From: CAXXOK01 sp963674895
GTDB taxonomy: Bacteria; Bacillota; Clostridia; Christensenellales; Aristaeellaceae
Assembly: GCA_963674895.2 (NCBI GenBank)
Contig: CAXXCY010000001.1
Location: 868,001-932,000, forward strand
Direction of reading: 5' to 3'
Length of the DNA stretch: 64,000 bases
The notes beneath the pieces are model-generated. The model was not told where the DNA came from. It saw only the letters and a program-made list of their open reading frames with translations, and ran no database searches. Below are positions 35,477 through 43,857 of the stretch, in pieces. A program made the position numbers and the translations under genes. Position 1 is the stretch's first letter; each line of letters starts with the position of its first letter.

Positions 35477-36337
35477 ATGAAGAAAAAGGGTTTGTCCATC
35501 AACGCGCGCCGCTTCTGGCGCAAGCTGCTTCATAACCGGCTCGCCGTTTTCGGCCTTGCCGTTTGTCTGCTGGCGCTCTTTTTGTGCCTGTTCGGCAATT
35601 TGGTCGCCCCGTATGACTACTCCGCTTCCTCCGTCAAGGAGCGTTTGCAGGGCCCAAGCGCCGCCCACTGGCTGGGCACCGACGAGCTGGGCCGCGATAC
35701 GCTGTCGCGGATTATCGCGGGAGCGCGCATTACGCTGATCGTAAGCGTCTGCTCCGTATTGATTGCCGTGCTGCTGGGAACGTTTTTCGGGCTCATCTCC
35801 GGTTATTACGGCGGCAAAGTCGATACCGTGATTTCCGGGTTCATGGACGCGCTCTGGTCGTTTCCGGCCATCATTCTGGCGCTGGCGATCACCGCCGTAC
35901 TGGGTACCAATATCCGCAATATTTTCATCGCGATCGGCATCGTCTATACGCCGAACTTTTGCCGCCTGGCGCGCAGCCGGGCATTGACGATCCGCGAATC
36001 GGAATATGTGATGGGGGCAAAGGCGATCGGGCTGAACGATTTCGAGATCATCTTCCGCTATATGCTGCCCAATATGAGCTCCACCCTGATCGTGCAGGTC
36101 ACGCTGAGCGCGGCGAAAGCGATCATTGCCGAGGCGAGCCTGTCCTTTCTGGGACTTGGAATTCAGCCGCCGCTCGCCAGCTGGGGCGCGATGCTCAAAA
36201 GCGGCTTTTCCTATTTGAGCCGCACGCCCTGGCTGAGCGTTTTTCCGGGCGTCGCGATCATGCTGCTGGTGCTCGGATTAAATTTCCTGGGCGACGGCCT
36301 GCGGGATGCGCTGGACGTCAGAATACGCGCCGACTGA
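35477..36337 (+). CDS. ABC permease, DppC/OppC type
   Basis: Membrane protein of 286 residues with the DppC features: N-terminal 'RFWRKLLHNRLAVFGLAVC', 'HWLGTDELGRDTLSRIIAGA' (the periplasmic GTDxxGRD motif) and the loop 'YVMGAKAIGLNDFEIIFRYM'. It forms the heterodimeric channel with the DppB-type protein. It starts at ATG 35477, 6 bases after the upstream stop. Confidence 0.95.
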   Translation: MKKKGLSINARRFWRKLLHNRLAVFGLAVCLLALFLCLFGNLVAPYDYSASSVKERLQGPSAAHWLGTDELGRDTLSRIIAGARITLIVSVCSVLIAVLLGTFFGLISGYYGGKVDTVISGFMDALWSFPAIILALAITAVLGTNIRNIFIAIGIVYTPNFCRLARSRALTIRESEYVMGAKAIGLNDFEIIFRYMLPNMSSTLIVQVTLSAAKAIIAEASLSFLGLGIQPPLASWGAMLKSGFSYLSRTPWLSVFPGVAIMLLVLGLNFLGDGLRDALDVRIRAD

Positions 36338-36368
36338 AATAAAGCCAATCGATGAAGGAGGGATCTCT

Positions 36369-37400
36369 TTGCGGCCTATAACGGGTGAAACTGCCGCCGG
36401 GGACGCGCTGCTGAGCATCAGGCGGCTTTCCACGGCCTTTCGTTTCGAAGGAAAGGACATACCGGTCACCAACGACGTGACCTTTGATATTTACCCCGGA
36501 GAAATTCTGGGGCTGGTGGGGGAATCCGGTTCAGGCAAGAGCGTGACGGCAAAGACGATCCTGCGCCTCCTGCCTTCTCCGCCCAGCCGGGTTCTGGAGG
36601 GTGAGGTTGTGTATCACGGGGAAAATTTACTGGCGCTTTCCGAGCATGAGATGAGGAAAATGCGCGGCAACCGGATCTCGATGATTTTTCAGGAGCCGAT
36701 GACATCCCTCAACCCCGTGTATACCTGCGGCGACCAGATCGAAGAGGCGATTTGCCTGCACCAGAAGGTATCCAGGCATGAAGCGAGGGAAAAAGCGGAG
36801 GAGATGCTGCGTATGGTCGGTATGTCCATGCCGCACGAAAGGCTGAAGAACTATCCGCACGAGCTGTCGGGCGGAATGCGCCAGCGCGTCATGATCGCCA
36901 TGGCGTTGTCGTGCAAGCCGGAACTGCTGATTGCCGACGAACCTACGACCGCGCTGGACCCGACCATCCAGGCGCAGATTCTGGACCTGATATTATCGTT
37001 GCAAAAAGGGACGGAGATGTCCGTGCTCTATATAACGCATGACCTGGGCGTGGTGGCGGAGATCTGCGACCGTGTCGCCGTCATGTACGCGGGCATGCTG
37101 ATGGAGATCGCCGCGGCAAGGGAGCTGTTCAGCAGGCCGATGCATCCGTATACCATGGGCCTGCTCAGGGCCATGCCGCAAATCGATCAGGACGCGGATA
37201 TGCTTTACTCGATCGAAGGAACCGTACCGCATATCACGCAGATGCCCGTAGGCTGCCGCTTTCATCCGCGGTGCCCCTATGCCTGCGATATCTGCCGGAA
37301 CAGCTGCCCGCCGATTATCGAGGCGTCGCCGGGGCATCAGGTCCGCTGCCACCGCGCGCTGGAGCTGGAGAAAGGAAGGGCGAAGCATGGCGTTGCTTGA
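36369..37400 (+). CDS. ABC ATP-binding protein, DppD/OppD type
   Basis: ATPase of 343 residues. Walker A is 'GESGSGKSVT', signature 'LSGGMRQRVMIAMAL', Walker B 'LLIADEPTTALDPT'. The C-terminal Opp/Dpp extension carries the Cys motif 'CRFHPRCPYACDIC' expected for an iron-sulfur site. The start is TTG 36369 with AAGGAGG 7 bases upstream; the open frame extends into the permease gene. It overlaps the next ATPase by 14 bases. Confidence 0.94.
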   Translation: MRPITGETAAGDALLSIRRLSTAFRFEGKDIPVTNDVTFDIYPGEILGLVGESGSGKSVTAKTILRLLPSPPSRVLEGEVVYHGENLLALSEHEMRKMRGNRISMIFQEPMTSLNPVYTCGDQIEEAICLHQKVSRHEAREKAEEMLRMVGMSMPHERLKNYPHELSGGMRQRVMIAMALSCKPELLIADEPTTALDPTIQAQILDLILSLQKGTEMSVLYITHDLGVVAEICDRVAVMYAGMLMEIAAARELFSRPMHPYTMGLLRAMPQIDQDADMLYSIEGTVPHITQMPVGCRFHPRCPYACDICRNSCPPIIEASPGHQVRCHRALELEKGRAKHGVA

Positions 37401-38349
37401 AGTGAAGAACCTGCAGAAATTCTTTCCGGTCAAGGCGGGCCTGTTCCACCGGGTTACCGGCCAGTACAAGGCTGTGGACGACGTAAGCTTCGGCATTGAG
37501 GAAGGGCAAACCTTCGGGCTTGTGGGCGAGTCCGGCTGCGGAAAAACCACGGTAGGCAAATCCATCCTCAGGCTGATTGAACCGACATCCGGCCGGGTGA
37601 TCTTTGACAATTGTGATATTACCGGGCTCCCGCCGGATGCAATGCGCAATGAGCGGCGCAACATGCAGATCATTTTTCAGGATCCGTACGGGTCGCTGAA
37701 TCCCTCCATGACGGTTGGCGACATCATCGCTGAGCCGCTGAAAAAGCACAGGCTGGTCTCCACGCGCTCACAGCGCGAAGACGAGGTGGTGCGCATTCTG
37801 GAAACCGTCGGGCTCAGCGCCATGGACAGGCAGAAGTATCCGCACGAGTTTTCCGGCGGGCAGCGCCAGCGTATCGTGATTGCCCGCGCGCTTTCCCTGC
37901 GCCCCCGGCTGATCGTTTGCGACGAGCCGGTGTCCGCTCTGGACGTATCCGTGCAGGCGCAGATTCTCAACCTGATGAAACAGCTGCAGCGGGAGCTTGG
38001 CATCGCTTACCTTTTCATCGCGCACGGCATGCCCGTAGTGCGGCATATTTCGCAGCGGGTAGGCGTGATGTATTTGGGTAAGCTGGTGGAAATCGCCGGC
38101 AGCGCGGAGATTTTTTCACATTGCCTGCATCCCTATACCAGGGCGCTGATGAGCGCCGTGCCGCGGCTGGACCCTGAAAAGCGCCCGCAGCGGATTATTC
38201 TCAAGGGCGAGGTTCCCAATCTTGCGTCCCCGCCCAAAGGCTGCCTTTTCAGTTCCCGGTGCAGCCTTTGCCGCGATCTGTGCCGGCAGGAGGCGCCGCA
38301 GCTGCGCGAGGTAAGCCCCGAGCATTCCGTCGCCTGCCATTTGGTTTGA
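37387..38349 (+). CDS. ABC ATP-binding protein, DppF/OppF type
   Basis: ATPase of 320 residues. Walker A 'GESGCGKTTVGKSI', Q-loop 'IIFQDPYGSLNPSMTVGDII', signature 'FSGGQRQRIVIARAL', Walker B 'LIVCDEPVSALDVS' and a C-terminal Cys motif 'CLFSSRCSLCRDLC'. One point is odd: the switch region reads 'LFIAHGMPVVRHIS', where 'AHDL' is usual, so Asp is Gly while the His remains. It pairs with the DppD-type ATPase. Confidence 0.94.
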   Translation: MALLEVKNLQKFFPVKAGLFHRVTGQYKAVDDVSFGIEEGQTFGLVGESGCGKTTVGKSILRLIEPTSGRVIFDNCDITGLPPDAMRNERRNMQIIFQDPYGSLNPSMTVGDIIAEPLKKHRLVSTRSQREDEVVRILETVGLSAMDRQKYPHEFSGGQRQRIVIARALSLRPRLIVCDEPVSALDVSVQAQILNLMKQLQRELGIAYLFIAHGMPVVRHISQRVGVMYLGKLVEIAGSAEIFSHCLHPYTRALMSAVPRLDPEKRPQRIILKGEVPNLASPPKGCLFSSRCSLCRDLCRQEAPQLREVSPEHSVACHLV

Positions 38350-38386
38350 CGGACAGGCGACGCCTGAACGGAGTAAGGGGAAGACA

Positions 38387-39316
38387 ATGGAACTGGAGCA
38401 GCTGTTTCACAACGCGATTTCGGCACAAGCGGGTTATCCCTGCCGGCTGACGCCCGAACAACGCGCATGGTACTATCGCAAGTCACAAACGCTGGCGGAC
38501 CGTGCGGACTGCTCCGCTGGGATCAAGCTGGCCTTCGTAACGCGCGCCGCCCGCCTGGTCTTTTCCTATGAGGTTGTCTCGCGCTGCCGGGAGCAAAACG
38601 CGGTGGACGTGTTTGAAAACGGTACGCAAACGGCGACTGTCGCCTTGGAGGCCGCCCAATCCGGCGGGACGTTTTCCTGGATACGGGAAACCGGCGGGGA
38701 GGCGCTGATCGAACTGATCCTGCCCAACACCTGCGGCCTTCGCATTCTGGATGCAGACTTCGGCGCCTGGCAGCCCGCCCCGCGTCCGGCGCGCAGGCTG
38801 TTATTGCTGGGGGATTCGATTGCCCAGGGTATCGCATCCTATGGCCCGGCTTGCTCCCTGGGGTTTCAATTGAGCCGGGCATGGAACGCCGAAACGGTGA
38901 ACCAAAGCGTAGGCAGCTCGCGGGTCTGGCCGGAAACGCTTGTTCGGCTGCCGTACCGGCCGGAGCGTATTCTGGCCGCCGTGGGCGTCAACGATATTCC
39001 CGGCCTGCGGGAGCATGATTTTAAGCTTCGCGCCGGGCAATATTTTGATAAACTGCGCTCGCTGTATCCGGACGCGCGCATTACGGCCGTAACGCCCGTC
39101 TGGAATACCCGTATGCGGCGCGAGGATTACGCCGCCGACGCGCGGACGGCTGCGCGCGTGATTATCGATGCCTGTGAACGAAATCAAATGGAGACTGTCG
39201 GAGGAGAAACGCTGATCCCGCATGCGGAGCGGTTTTTCGACGGGGATGGGCTCCATCCCAACGATCCCGGGTTTTTATCCTACGCGCAAAACCTGCTGCA
39301 ACGGATAAAATGGTGA
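38387..39316 (+). CDS. SGNH/GDSL-type hydrolase
   Basis: Protein of 309 residues. The C-terminal SGNH domain has block I 'RLLLLGDSIAQG' (nucleophile Ser near residue 143), block III 'AVGVNDI' and block V 'DGDGLHPND' (Asp-His). The N-terminal 130 residues look like a beta-sandwich carbohydrate-esterase accessory domain. No signal peptide, so it acts inside the cell on an imported ester, for example deacetylating an oligosaccharide. It follows the ABC ATPase gene by 37 bases. Confidence 0.87.
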   Translation: MELEQLFHNAISAQAGYPCRLTPEQRAWYYRKSQTLADRADCSAGIKLAFVTRAARLVFSYEVVSRCREQNAVDVFENGTQTATVALEAAQSGGTFSWIRETGGEALIELILPNTCGLRILDADFGAWQPAPRPARRLLLLGDSIAQGIASYGPACSLGFQLSRAWNAETVNQSVGSSRVWPETLVRLPYRPERILAAVGVNDIPGLREHDFKLRAGQYFDKLRSLYPDARITAVTPVWNTRMRREDYAADARTAARVIIDACERNQMETVGGETLIPHAERFFDGDGLHPNDPGFLSYAQNLLQRIKW

Positions 39317-39419
39317 AAAGGCCGCAACATCCTTGGGTGGATCGCGGTCAAAGGAGTATAATGGGCGAAGCGGTGCGGCGGAGAACGGCATTGTTCGCGG
39401 ATGGGAGGCGGTATGCCGC

Positions 39420-40190
39420 GTGTATAATCTGGTCATCATCGACGATAATACGGCCGGGACGGATGCTTTGACCAAAACGGTGGACTGGGCGAAAATCGGC
39501 TGCCGTGTGGCCGGCGTTGCCTATGACGGAACCCGCGGGATGGAGCTGATCCTGCGGGAAAAACCGGACGTCATCATCTCCGATATCCGCATGCCAAGCC
39601 TGGACGGGCTCAGCATGCTGGAATATGTCCGTCAATTTCTGCCGGACTGCCGCTGCGTGTTTATCAGCGCGTTTGACGATTTCAAGTTTGCGCAGCGCGC
39701 GGTGCGCCTGGGAGCAACCGATTACCTGCTGAAACCGTTTCTGGACGAGGAACTGCTCAAAGCCGTTCAAAAAGCGCTTCCCGCCGACGCGCCCGCCGAA
39801 AGCCCGGAGGATGAAAACGCCGGGCCGGCTATACCCGGCGACGCGGCGCTTTCCACCTCGCTGGCGGTTGAACGGATGATCGGCTATATTCGGGAAAACC
39901 TGTCAGAACCGCTGACGCTCGTGAAAATGTCCGTGCGCTTCGGCTTTGTGCCGTCCTATATTTCCAGCCTGATCCGCAAGCATACGGGGCGGACGTTTTC
40001 CGCCCTGCTTACCAGTGAACGGATGGCCGCCGCCTGCCGCCTGCTGGCCGACCCCGCCATCCATATCGACGAGATCGCGGAACGGACGGGATATAAAAAC
40101 TATGTCACCTTTTACAAGGTGTTTCTGCGTACGCAGGGCATATCTCCGAGCGCTTACCGCAACGGCCAGCGCAGAAAGGAGAGCCCATGA
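39420..40190 (+). CDS. AraC-type response regulator (YesN-like)
   Basis: Response regulator of 256 residues. The receiver domain has acidic 'VIIDDN', phospho-acceptor Asp in 'PDVIISDIRMPSLDGLSML', Ser in 'CVFISAFDDF' and Lys in 'DYLLKPFLDEE'. The output domain is an AraC-type double helix-turn-helix ending 'RTQGISPSAYRNGQR'. GTG 39420 with GGGAGG 11 bases upstream is the best start. It overlaps the kinase gene by 4 bases. It probably activates the ABC operon in which it is encoded. Confidence 0.92.
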   Translation: MYNLVIIDDNTAGTDALTKTVDWAKIGCRVAGVAYDGTRGMELILREKPDVIISDIRMPSLDGLSMLEYVRQFLPDCRCVFISAFDDFKFAQRAVRLGATDYLLKPFLDEELLKAVQKALPADAPAESPEDENAGPAIPGDAALSTSLAVERMIGYIRENLSEPLTLVKMSVRFGFVPSYISSLIRKHTGRTFSALLTSERMAAACRLLADPAIHIDEIAERTGYKNYVTFYKVFLRTQGISPSAYRNGQRRKESP

Positions 40191-41950
40191 AACTCAGAAC
40201 AAAATTTGCGCTGCTTTTTTCCGCCATCATATCTCTCGTGTTTGCGGTCAGCATTCTGGTTGTGGGCGACCGCCTGACCGGCTATGTGATGGCGGAAAAG
40301 GAAGCGGAGCGCTCGCGCGCTACCCGCCAGATGATCAGCGGCGCGAGCATCATCCTGTCCGACGTGGAGGACGCGTTGCGGGACCAGTATTCCGATATGG
40401 AGCTCATCGAAACGCTCACGGACGAATCGATCGCCCAGGAAACAAGGAGCCGCAACCTGGTTTCCAAGCTGCGTTATATCTGCTATAACAGCAGTTATTT
40501 CGACGCGGCTGTGCTGGTGGATAACGACGGGCAGCTTTATTTCGGCGCGACGTCGCTTCATGAGAGCGAGGCCGGTTTTTCGAATATCGTTACCATGCGC
40601 CTGAATGAACTGCGCGGCAATTATACCGTTTGGTTCGATGATGACGACGGCAACATCTATGTCAAAAAGGATTTATACAGCGTCATTCCGCTGTACCGGG
40701 CGGGCATTCTGCTGGCGCGTCTCAACAGGGGGATGATCTCGTCCATGCTCGGCCTGAGCCGGGATGAGGACACCGACGGCGTGACTGCGGTTCTCTACGG
40801 TTCCTCTATGGTGCTGCAGGACAAGGACCTGGACCGGGAGAGCGCCGCCGGACTGTATCGACAATATCTGGCGGACAGCGACACCTACAACGGCTTTGTG
40901 ATGATGAACGGTGAAAAATACTGGCTTTCGGCCTCCGGCTATCAGAAAACATGGTATGCGCTGAGCCTGCTGTCGGCGGACGAAATGCTGCGGATACCGC
41001 GGTTTTTGCAAAACGTCAATCTGATTACCGGGCTGATCTGCGTTCTGGTCTCGGTCGTGCTGGTCTATATCCTTTGCCGGTCGCTGACCAAAGGCATTCA
41101 GCGCCTGAACCAGGGAATGAATGTTGTGGGAGAGGGCCGCTTTGACATACGCGTGCCCATTGGCTCGCGGGACGAGATCGGCCAGCTGACGGGCAAATTC
41201 AACGCCTTTGTGGAGCGTCTCGGCAACACGACCCGGGCGATGGTCGCCCAGGCGACGGCGAAAAAACAGATGGAATTTGAGATGCTGGAGCTGAAATACC
41301 GCTCGCTGCAGGCGCAGATCAGCCCGCACTTTATCTGTAACATCCTCACGTCCATCAAGGGTTTGGCCGCGCTCAAGCGCATCGACAGCGTCGGAGAGCT
41401 TTCCGTACTGGCAAGCCGGTATCTGCGGCAAAACCTGCATAACGCGGACGCCCAATTTGTAGCGCTGGACGCCGAGATAGACGGCATCAGAAAGTACCTG
41501 CAGCTGTGTTCGCGGGTATACGGGGGCGAGGCCACGCTGAGTGTTCAAATGCCGCCCGGGCTGGCCGGTTTCCCCGTGCCCTATCTTCTGCTCCAGCCTC
41601 TGGTGGAGAACGCCGTGCAGCACGGCGGGTTTGAACGCCTGTCGGACGCGCGGATTACGTTGACGGTCAGGAAAGAAGACCGGTTTGTGCTTCTGGAACT
41701 GACGGACAACGGCTCCGGGATTCCGGAGGATGTGCTCGACGGTATCCGCGAGGCGACCGCATCCATGCGCTCACCGGACGAAACGCTGCCCGGCTTTGGC
41801 ATCCGCAGCGTGCTGATCCGGCTACGCCTGCTCTATGACGAGAAGCAGAGCTTTTCCATCGCCTGCGACGGAACGGGAACGCAGGTCATCATTCGCCTGC
41901 CTCTTTCCCAAAGCGCGTCCTTCCCGCTTGTCGTCACGGCAAACGGCTAG
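40187..41950 (+). CDS. Sensor histidine kinase (YesM-like)
   Basis: Membrane kinase of 587 residues. One membrane segment at about 8-28, an extracellular sensor region of some 230 residues, a second segment near 270-292 ('LITGLICVLVSVVLVYIL'), then HAMP ('RLNQGMNVVGEGRFDIRVPI'). The His-kinase motif 'LQAQISPHFICNILTSIKG' has the phospho-acceptor His, and the ATPase part has 'LLLQPLVENAVQHGG' and 'LTDNGSGIP', 'GFGIRSVLIRL'. It senses an extracellular ligand, likely an oligosaccharide, and phosphorylates the overlapping AraC-type regulator. Confidence 0.94.
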   Translation: MKLRTKFALLFSAIISLVFAVSILVVGDRLTGYVMAEKEAERSRATRQMISGASIILSDVEDALRDQYSDMELIETLTDESIAQETRSRNLVSKLRYICYNSSYFDAAVLVDNDGQLYFGATSLHESEAGFSNIVTMRLNELRGNYTVWFDDDDGNIYVKKDLYSVIPLYRAGILLARLNRGMISSMLGLSRDEDTDGVTAVLYGSSMVLQDKDLDRESAAGLYRQYLADSDTYNGFVMMNGEKYWLSASGYQKTWYALSLLSADEMLRIPRFLQNVNLITGLICVLVSVVLVYILCRSLTKGIQRLNQGMNVVGEGRFDIRVPIGSRDEIGQLTGKFNAFVERLGNTTRAMVAQATAKKQMEFEMLELKYRSLQAQISPHFICNILTSIKGLAALKRIDSVGELSVLASRYLRQNLHNADAQFVALDAEIDGIRKYLQLCSRVYGGEATLSVQMPPGLAGFPVPYLLLQPLVENAVQHGGFERLSDARITLTVRKEDRFVLLELTDNGSGIPEDVLDGIREATASMRSPDETLPGFGIRSVLIRLRLLYDEKQSFSIACDGTGTQVIIRLPLSQSASFPLVVTANG

Positions 41951-42116
41951 CGCGCCGTTATAGTATCCATATAAGGTGTCCGGGTGCTCGGGAAATAGCG
42001 GTTCGGGGAGACCCGTCCAAAAGCCCGCGAAACCGATTTTTCCGATAACCTGTGTTACAGAGCAAACCCCCGCCCGCTCCGGTACTCGGGATATAAAACA
42101 ATATCATGTATTGCCT

Positions 42117-42175
42117 TCACGCCGCGCCGCCGCCCTTCCTCTGCCACAGGCAGCGGGCAGCACCGGTTCGAATCC
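42117..42175 (+). repeat. 59-bp direct repeat, copy 1
   Basis: Begins TCACGCCGCGCC and ends GGTTCGAATCC. It matches copy 2 at 58 of 59 positions. The end resembles a tRNA T-loop (GGTTCGAATCC), and it contains an internal CTGCC-acag-GGCAG hairpin. Confidence 0.85.
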
Positions 42176-42288
42176 GCAAATCATACCCCATAGTATGAGA
42201 CAACGACGAATTTTCTGATATGCTTGATCATGATGGGTGGGATTCGCTCCGTAACGGGGGGATATCATGCGGATTTCCCCCGTTACTA

Positions 42289-42347
42289 TCACGCCGCGCC
42301 GCCGCCCTTCCTCTGCCACAGGCAGCGGGCAGCGCCGGTTCGAATCC
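42289..42347 (+). repeat. 59-bp direct repeat, copy 2
   Basis: Same orientation as copy 1, start-to-start distance 172 bp, with one G for A difference near the T-loop-like end. It ends 19 bases before the hairpin next to tRNA-Ser. Confidence 0.85.
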
Positions 42348-42365
42348 TATAATCCATATCTGCGC

Positions 42366-42403
42366 ATAAACAAGAAGCACCCATAAAGGGCACTTCTTGT
42401 TTA
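42366..42403 (-). terminator. Hairpin just after tRNA-Ser
   Basis: ATAAACAAGAAG and its complement CTTCTTGTTTAT form a 12-bp stem with an inner CCC/GGG pairing, directly abutting the CCA end of the tRNA on the minus strand. It likely ends tRNA transcription. Confidence 0.7.
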
Positions 42404-42492
42404 TGGCGGAGAGGGTGGGATTCGAACCCACGTGTGGTTGCCCACAAACTGATTTCGAGTCAGCCCCGTTATGACCGCTTCGATACCTCTCC
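42404..42492 (-). tRNA. tRNA-Ser (CGA)
   Basis: Read on the minus strand the acceptor stem GGAGAGG pairs with CCTCTCC, followed by discriminator G and an encoded CCA. The anticodon arm CTGA-CTCGAAA-TCAG has anticodon CGA (reads UCG, serine). A long variable arm (GTGGGCAACCAC) marks a class II tRNA, and the T-arm is GTGGG-TTCGAAT-CCCAC. Total length is 86 without CCA, as expected for tRNA-Ser. Confidence 0.96.
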
Positions 42493-42524
42493 AAATCGGA
42501 TTCCGCATAGGGGAACCGAAGCGT

Positions 42525-42554
42525 AGTATATCATTGGAAGGGCCGAATCGTCAA
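42525..42554 (-). promoter_or_regulatory. Promoter of tRNA-Ser
   Basis: On the minus strand TTGACG (42549-42554), an 18-base spacer and TATACT (42525-42530), about 30 bases before the tRNA 5' end. Confidence 0.8.
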
Positions 42555-42615
42555 GGATGGAACGGAGGAACACGGGTCGTGTGGCCCGGCCTGCACGGCC
42601 GAAGGTGCCTGGCGG

Positions 42616-43563
42616 CTACGCCAGGGCTTCGTCGATTTGGTCCAGCACGTCCTGCGGGAGCACAACGCCCGAGGCTTTGGCGTTTTCCACGACCTGTTCC
42701 GGCCTGCTTGCGCCGATCAGCGCGCTGGAAACGCCCTCCTGCCGGAGCACCCACGCGAGCGCCATCTGCGCCATCGGGATGCCGAGATGCTCCGCAATCG
42801 CGCGGATTTTCGCAAGCTTTGCGAAGGTTTCCTCGGTTTGCCACCGGTGGATGAAGCGGTTCATCTTGTCGCTTGCGGCGCGGCTGTCCGCGGGGATATC
42901 GCCGGGGCTTTTGTATTTGCCGGTCAGCATGCCCTGCGCGAGCGGCGAAAACACCACCTGCCCCACGCCGTGCTTCATGCTTACGGGGAGGATCTCCTCT
43001 TCGATTTTCCGGTGCAGCATGCTGTACTGCGGCTGGTTGACCACGAACCGGTCGAGCATATATTGGTCGGCCACGTGCATGGCCTCCTCGATCTGCGCCG
43101 CCGTCCATTCGCTGATTCCCGCGTACAGAATCTTGCCCTGGCGCATCAGGTCGTTCATCGCGCGCAGGGTTTCCTGCACCGGCGTTTCGGGATCGTAGCG
43201 GTGGCAGTAGAGAATATCCACATAGTCAAGTCCGAGCCGTTCCAGGCTCGCGTTTGCGGATTCCATCACGTGCTTGCGGGAAAGTCCCCGGTCGTTGGGC
43301 CCGTCGCCCATGGGAAAGAACACCTTCGTGGCCAGCACGTACGAGCTGCGGTCGTATTGTTTCAACGCCTTGCCGACCACCTTCTCCGCCTCGCCGCGGT
43401 TGTAGGCGTTGGCAGTGTCAAAGAAGTTGATCCCCAGCGCGTACGCCTGCCCGATGGTGCGGACCGCCGTATCGTCCTGTACGCCGTTGCCGTAGGTCAG
43501 CCAGCTGCCCAGGCTGATTTCCGAAACCTTCAATCCCGTTTTGCCCAATCGTCTGTATCGCAT
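42616..43563 (-). CDS. Aldo/keto reductase
   Basis: NADPH-dependent reductase of 315 residues, Kv-beta/YghZ-like. Catalytic residues fit: Asp and Tyr in 'NFFDTANAYNRGEAEKVVG', Lys in 'YVLATKVFFPMG' and His in 'DILYCHRYDPETP'. The N terminus 'MRYRRLGKTGLKVSEISLGS' and the cofactor end 'SSALIGASRPEQVVENAKA' are typical. The start at ATG 43563 has GAGG 8 bases upstream. It is a single gene between the tRNA and its own extended -10 promoter; the substrate cannot be predicted. Confidence 0.94.
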   Translation of the reverse strand: MRYRRLGKTGLKVSEISLGSWLTYGNGVQDDTAVRTIGQAYALGINFFDTANAYNRGEAEKVVGKALKQYDRSSYVLATKVFFPMGDGPNDRGLSRKHVMESANASLERLGLDYVDILYCHRYDPETPVQETLRAMNDLMRQGKILYAGISEWTAAQIEEAMHVADQYMLDRFVVNQPQYSMLHRKIEEEILPVSMKHGVGQVVFSPLAQGMLTGKYKSPGDIPADSRAASDKMNRFIHRWQTEETFAKLAKIRAIAEHLGIPMAQMALAWVLRQEGVSSALIGASRPEQVVENAKASGVVLPQDVLDQIDEALA

Positions 43564-43615
43564 ATCATTCGCCTCTTTCATGAACTCTGGAAGCCGTTTC
43601 GGTCTTTTCTTTTCG

Positions 43616-43621
43616 ATTATA
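43616..43621 (-). promoter_or_regulatory. Extended -10 promoter of the aldo/keto reductase gene
   Basis: Minus-strand TGCTATAAT, with TATAAT at 43616-43621, about 50 bases upstream of the start. No matching -35 box at 17 bases is seen. Confidence 0.65.
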
Positions 43622-43857
43622 GCATAAACCTTTACGTTAACTTGAAATCAAGGCCAAACCGAAACTTTGGTTCCAAAACCAGCATACCCGCAAACGGCCG
43701 CCGCTAAACCGCCCATTTGCGGGGGGTTACATTGTAAATCCTTGCTCGGCGGCAGGCATCGGGCAGGGCGCGGGAGAATTATAGAGTGGACCCGTTCCGT
43801 GCTGGGGCGGAGGTCCCCGAGAGCTATTCCATACGATGACAGACAGGTGGGAACAAC

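Larger units (their letters stand above)
41951..42403. other. 453-bp non-coding region with repeats beside tRNA-Ser
   Basis: It contains two copies of a 59-bp direct repeat (42117-42175 and 42289-42347), a 10-bp inverted repeat GTAACGGGGG/CCCCCGTTAC (42251-42260, 42277-42286) and a small palindrome (42181-42198). A 12-base match to the tRNA-Ser T-arm (GGGTGGGATTCG) occurs near 42235. No protein-like frame is seen. Confidence 0.6.

Noticed and set aside
42117..42350. Two extra tRNA genes suggested by GGTTCGAATCC
   Set aside because: The T-stems do not pair and no acceptor or anticodon arm can be drawn around them. Treated as a direct repeat instead.
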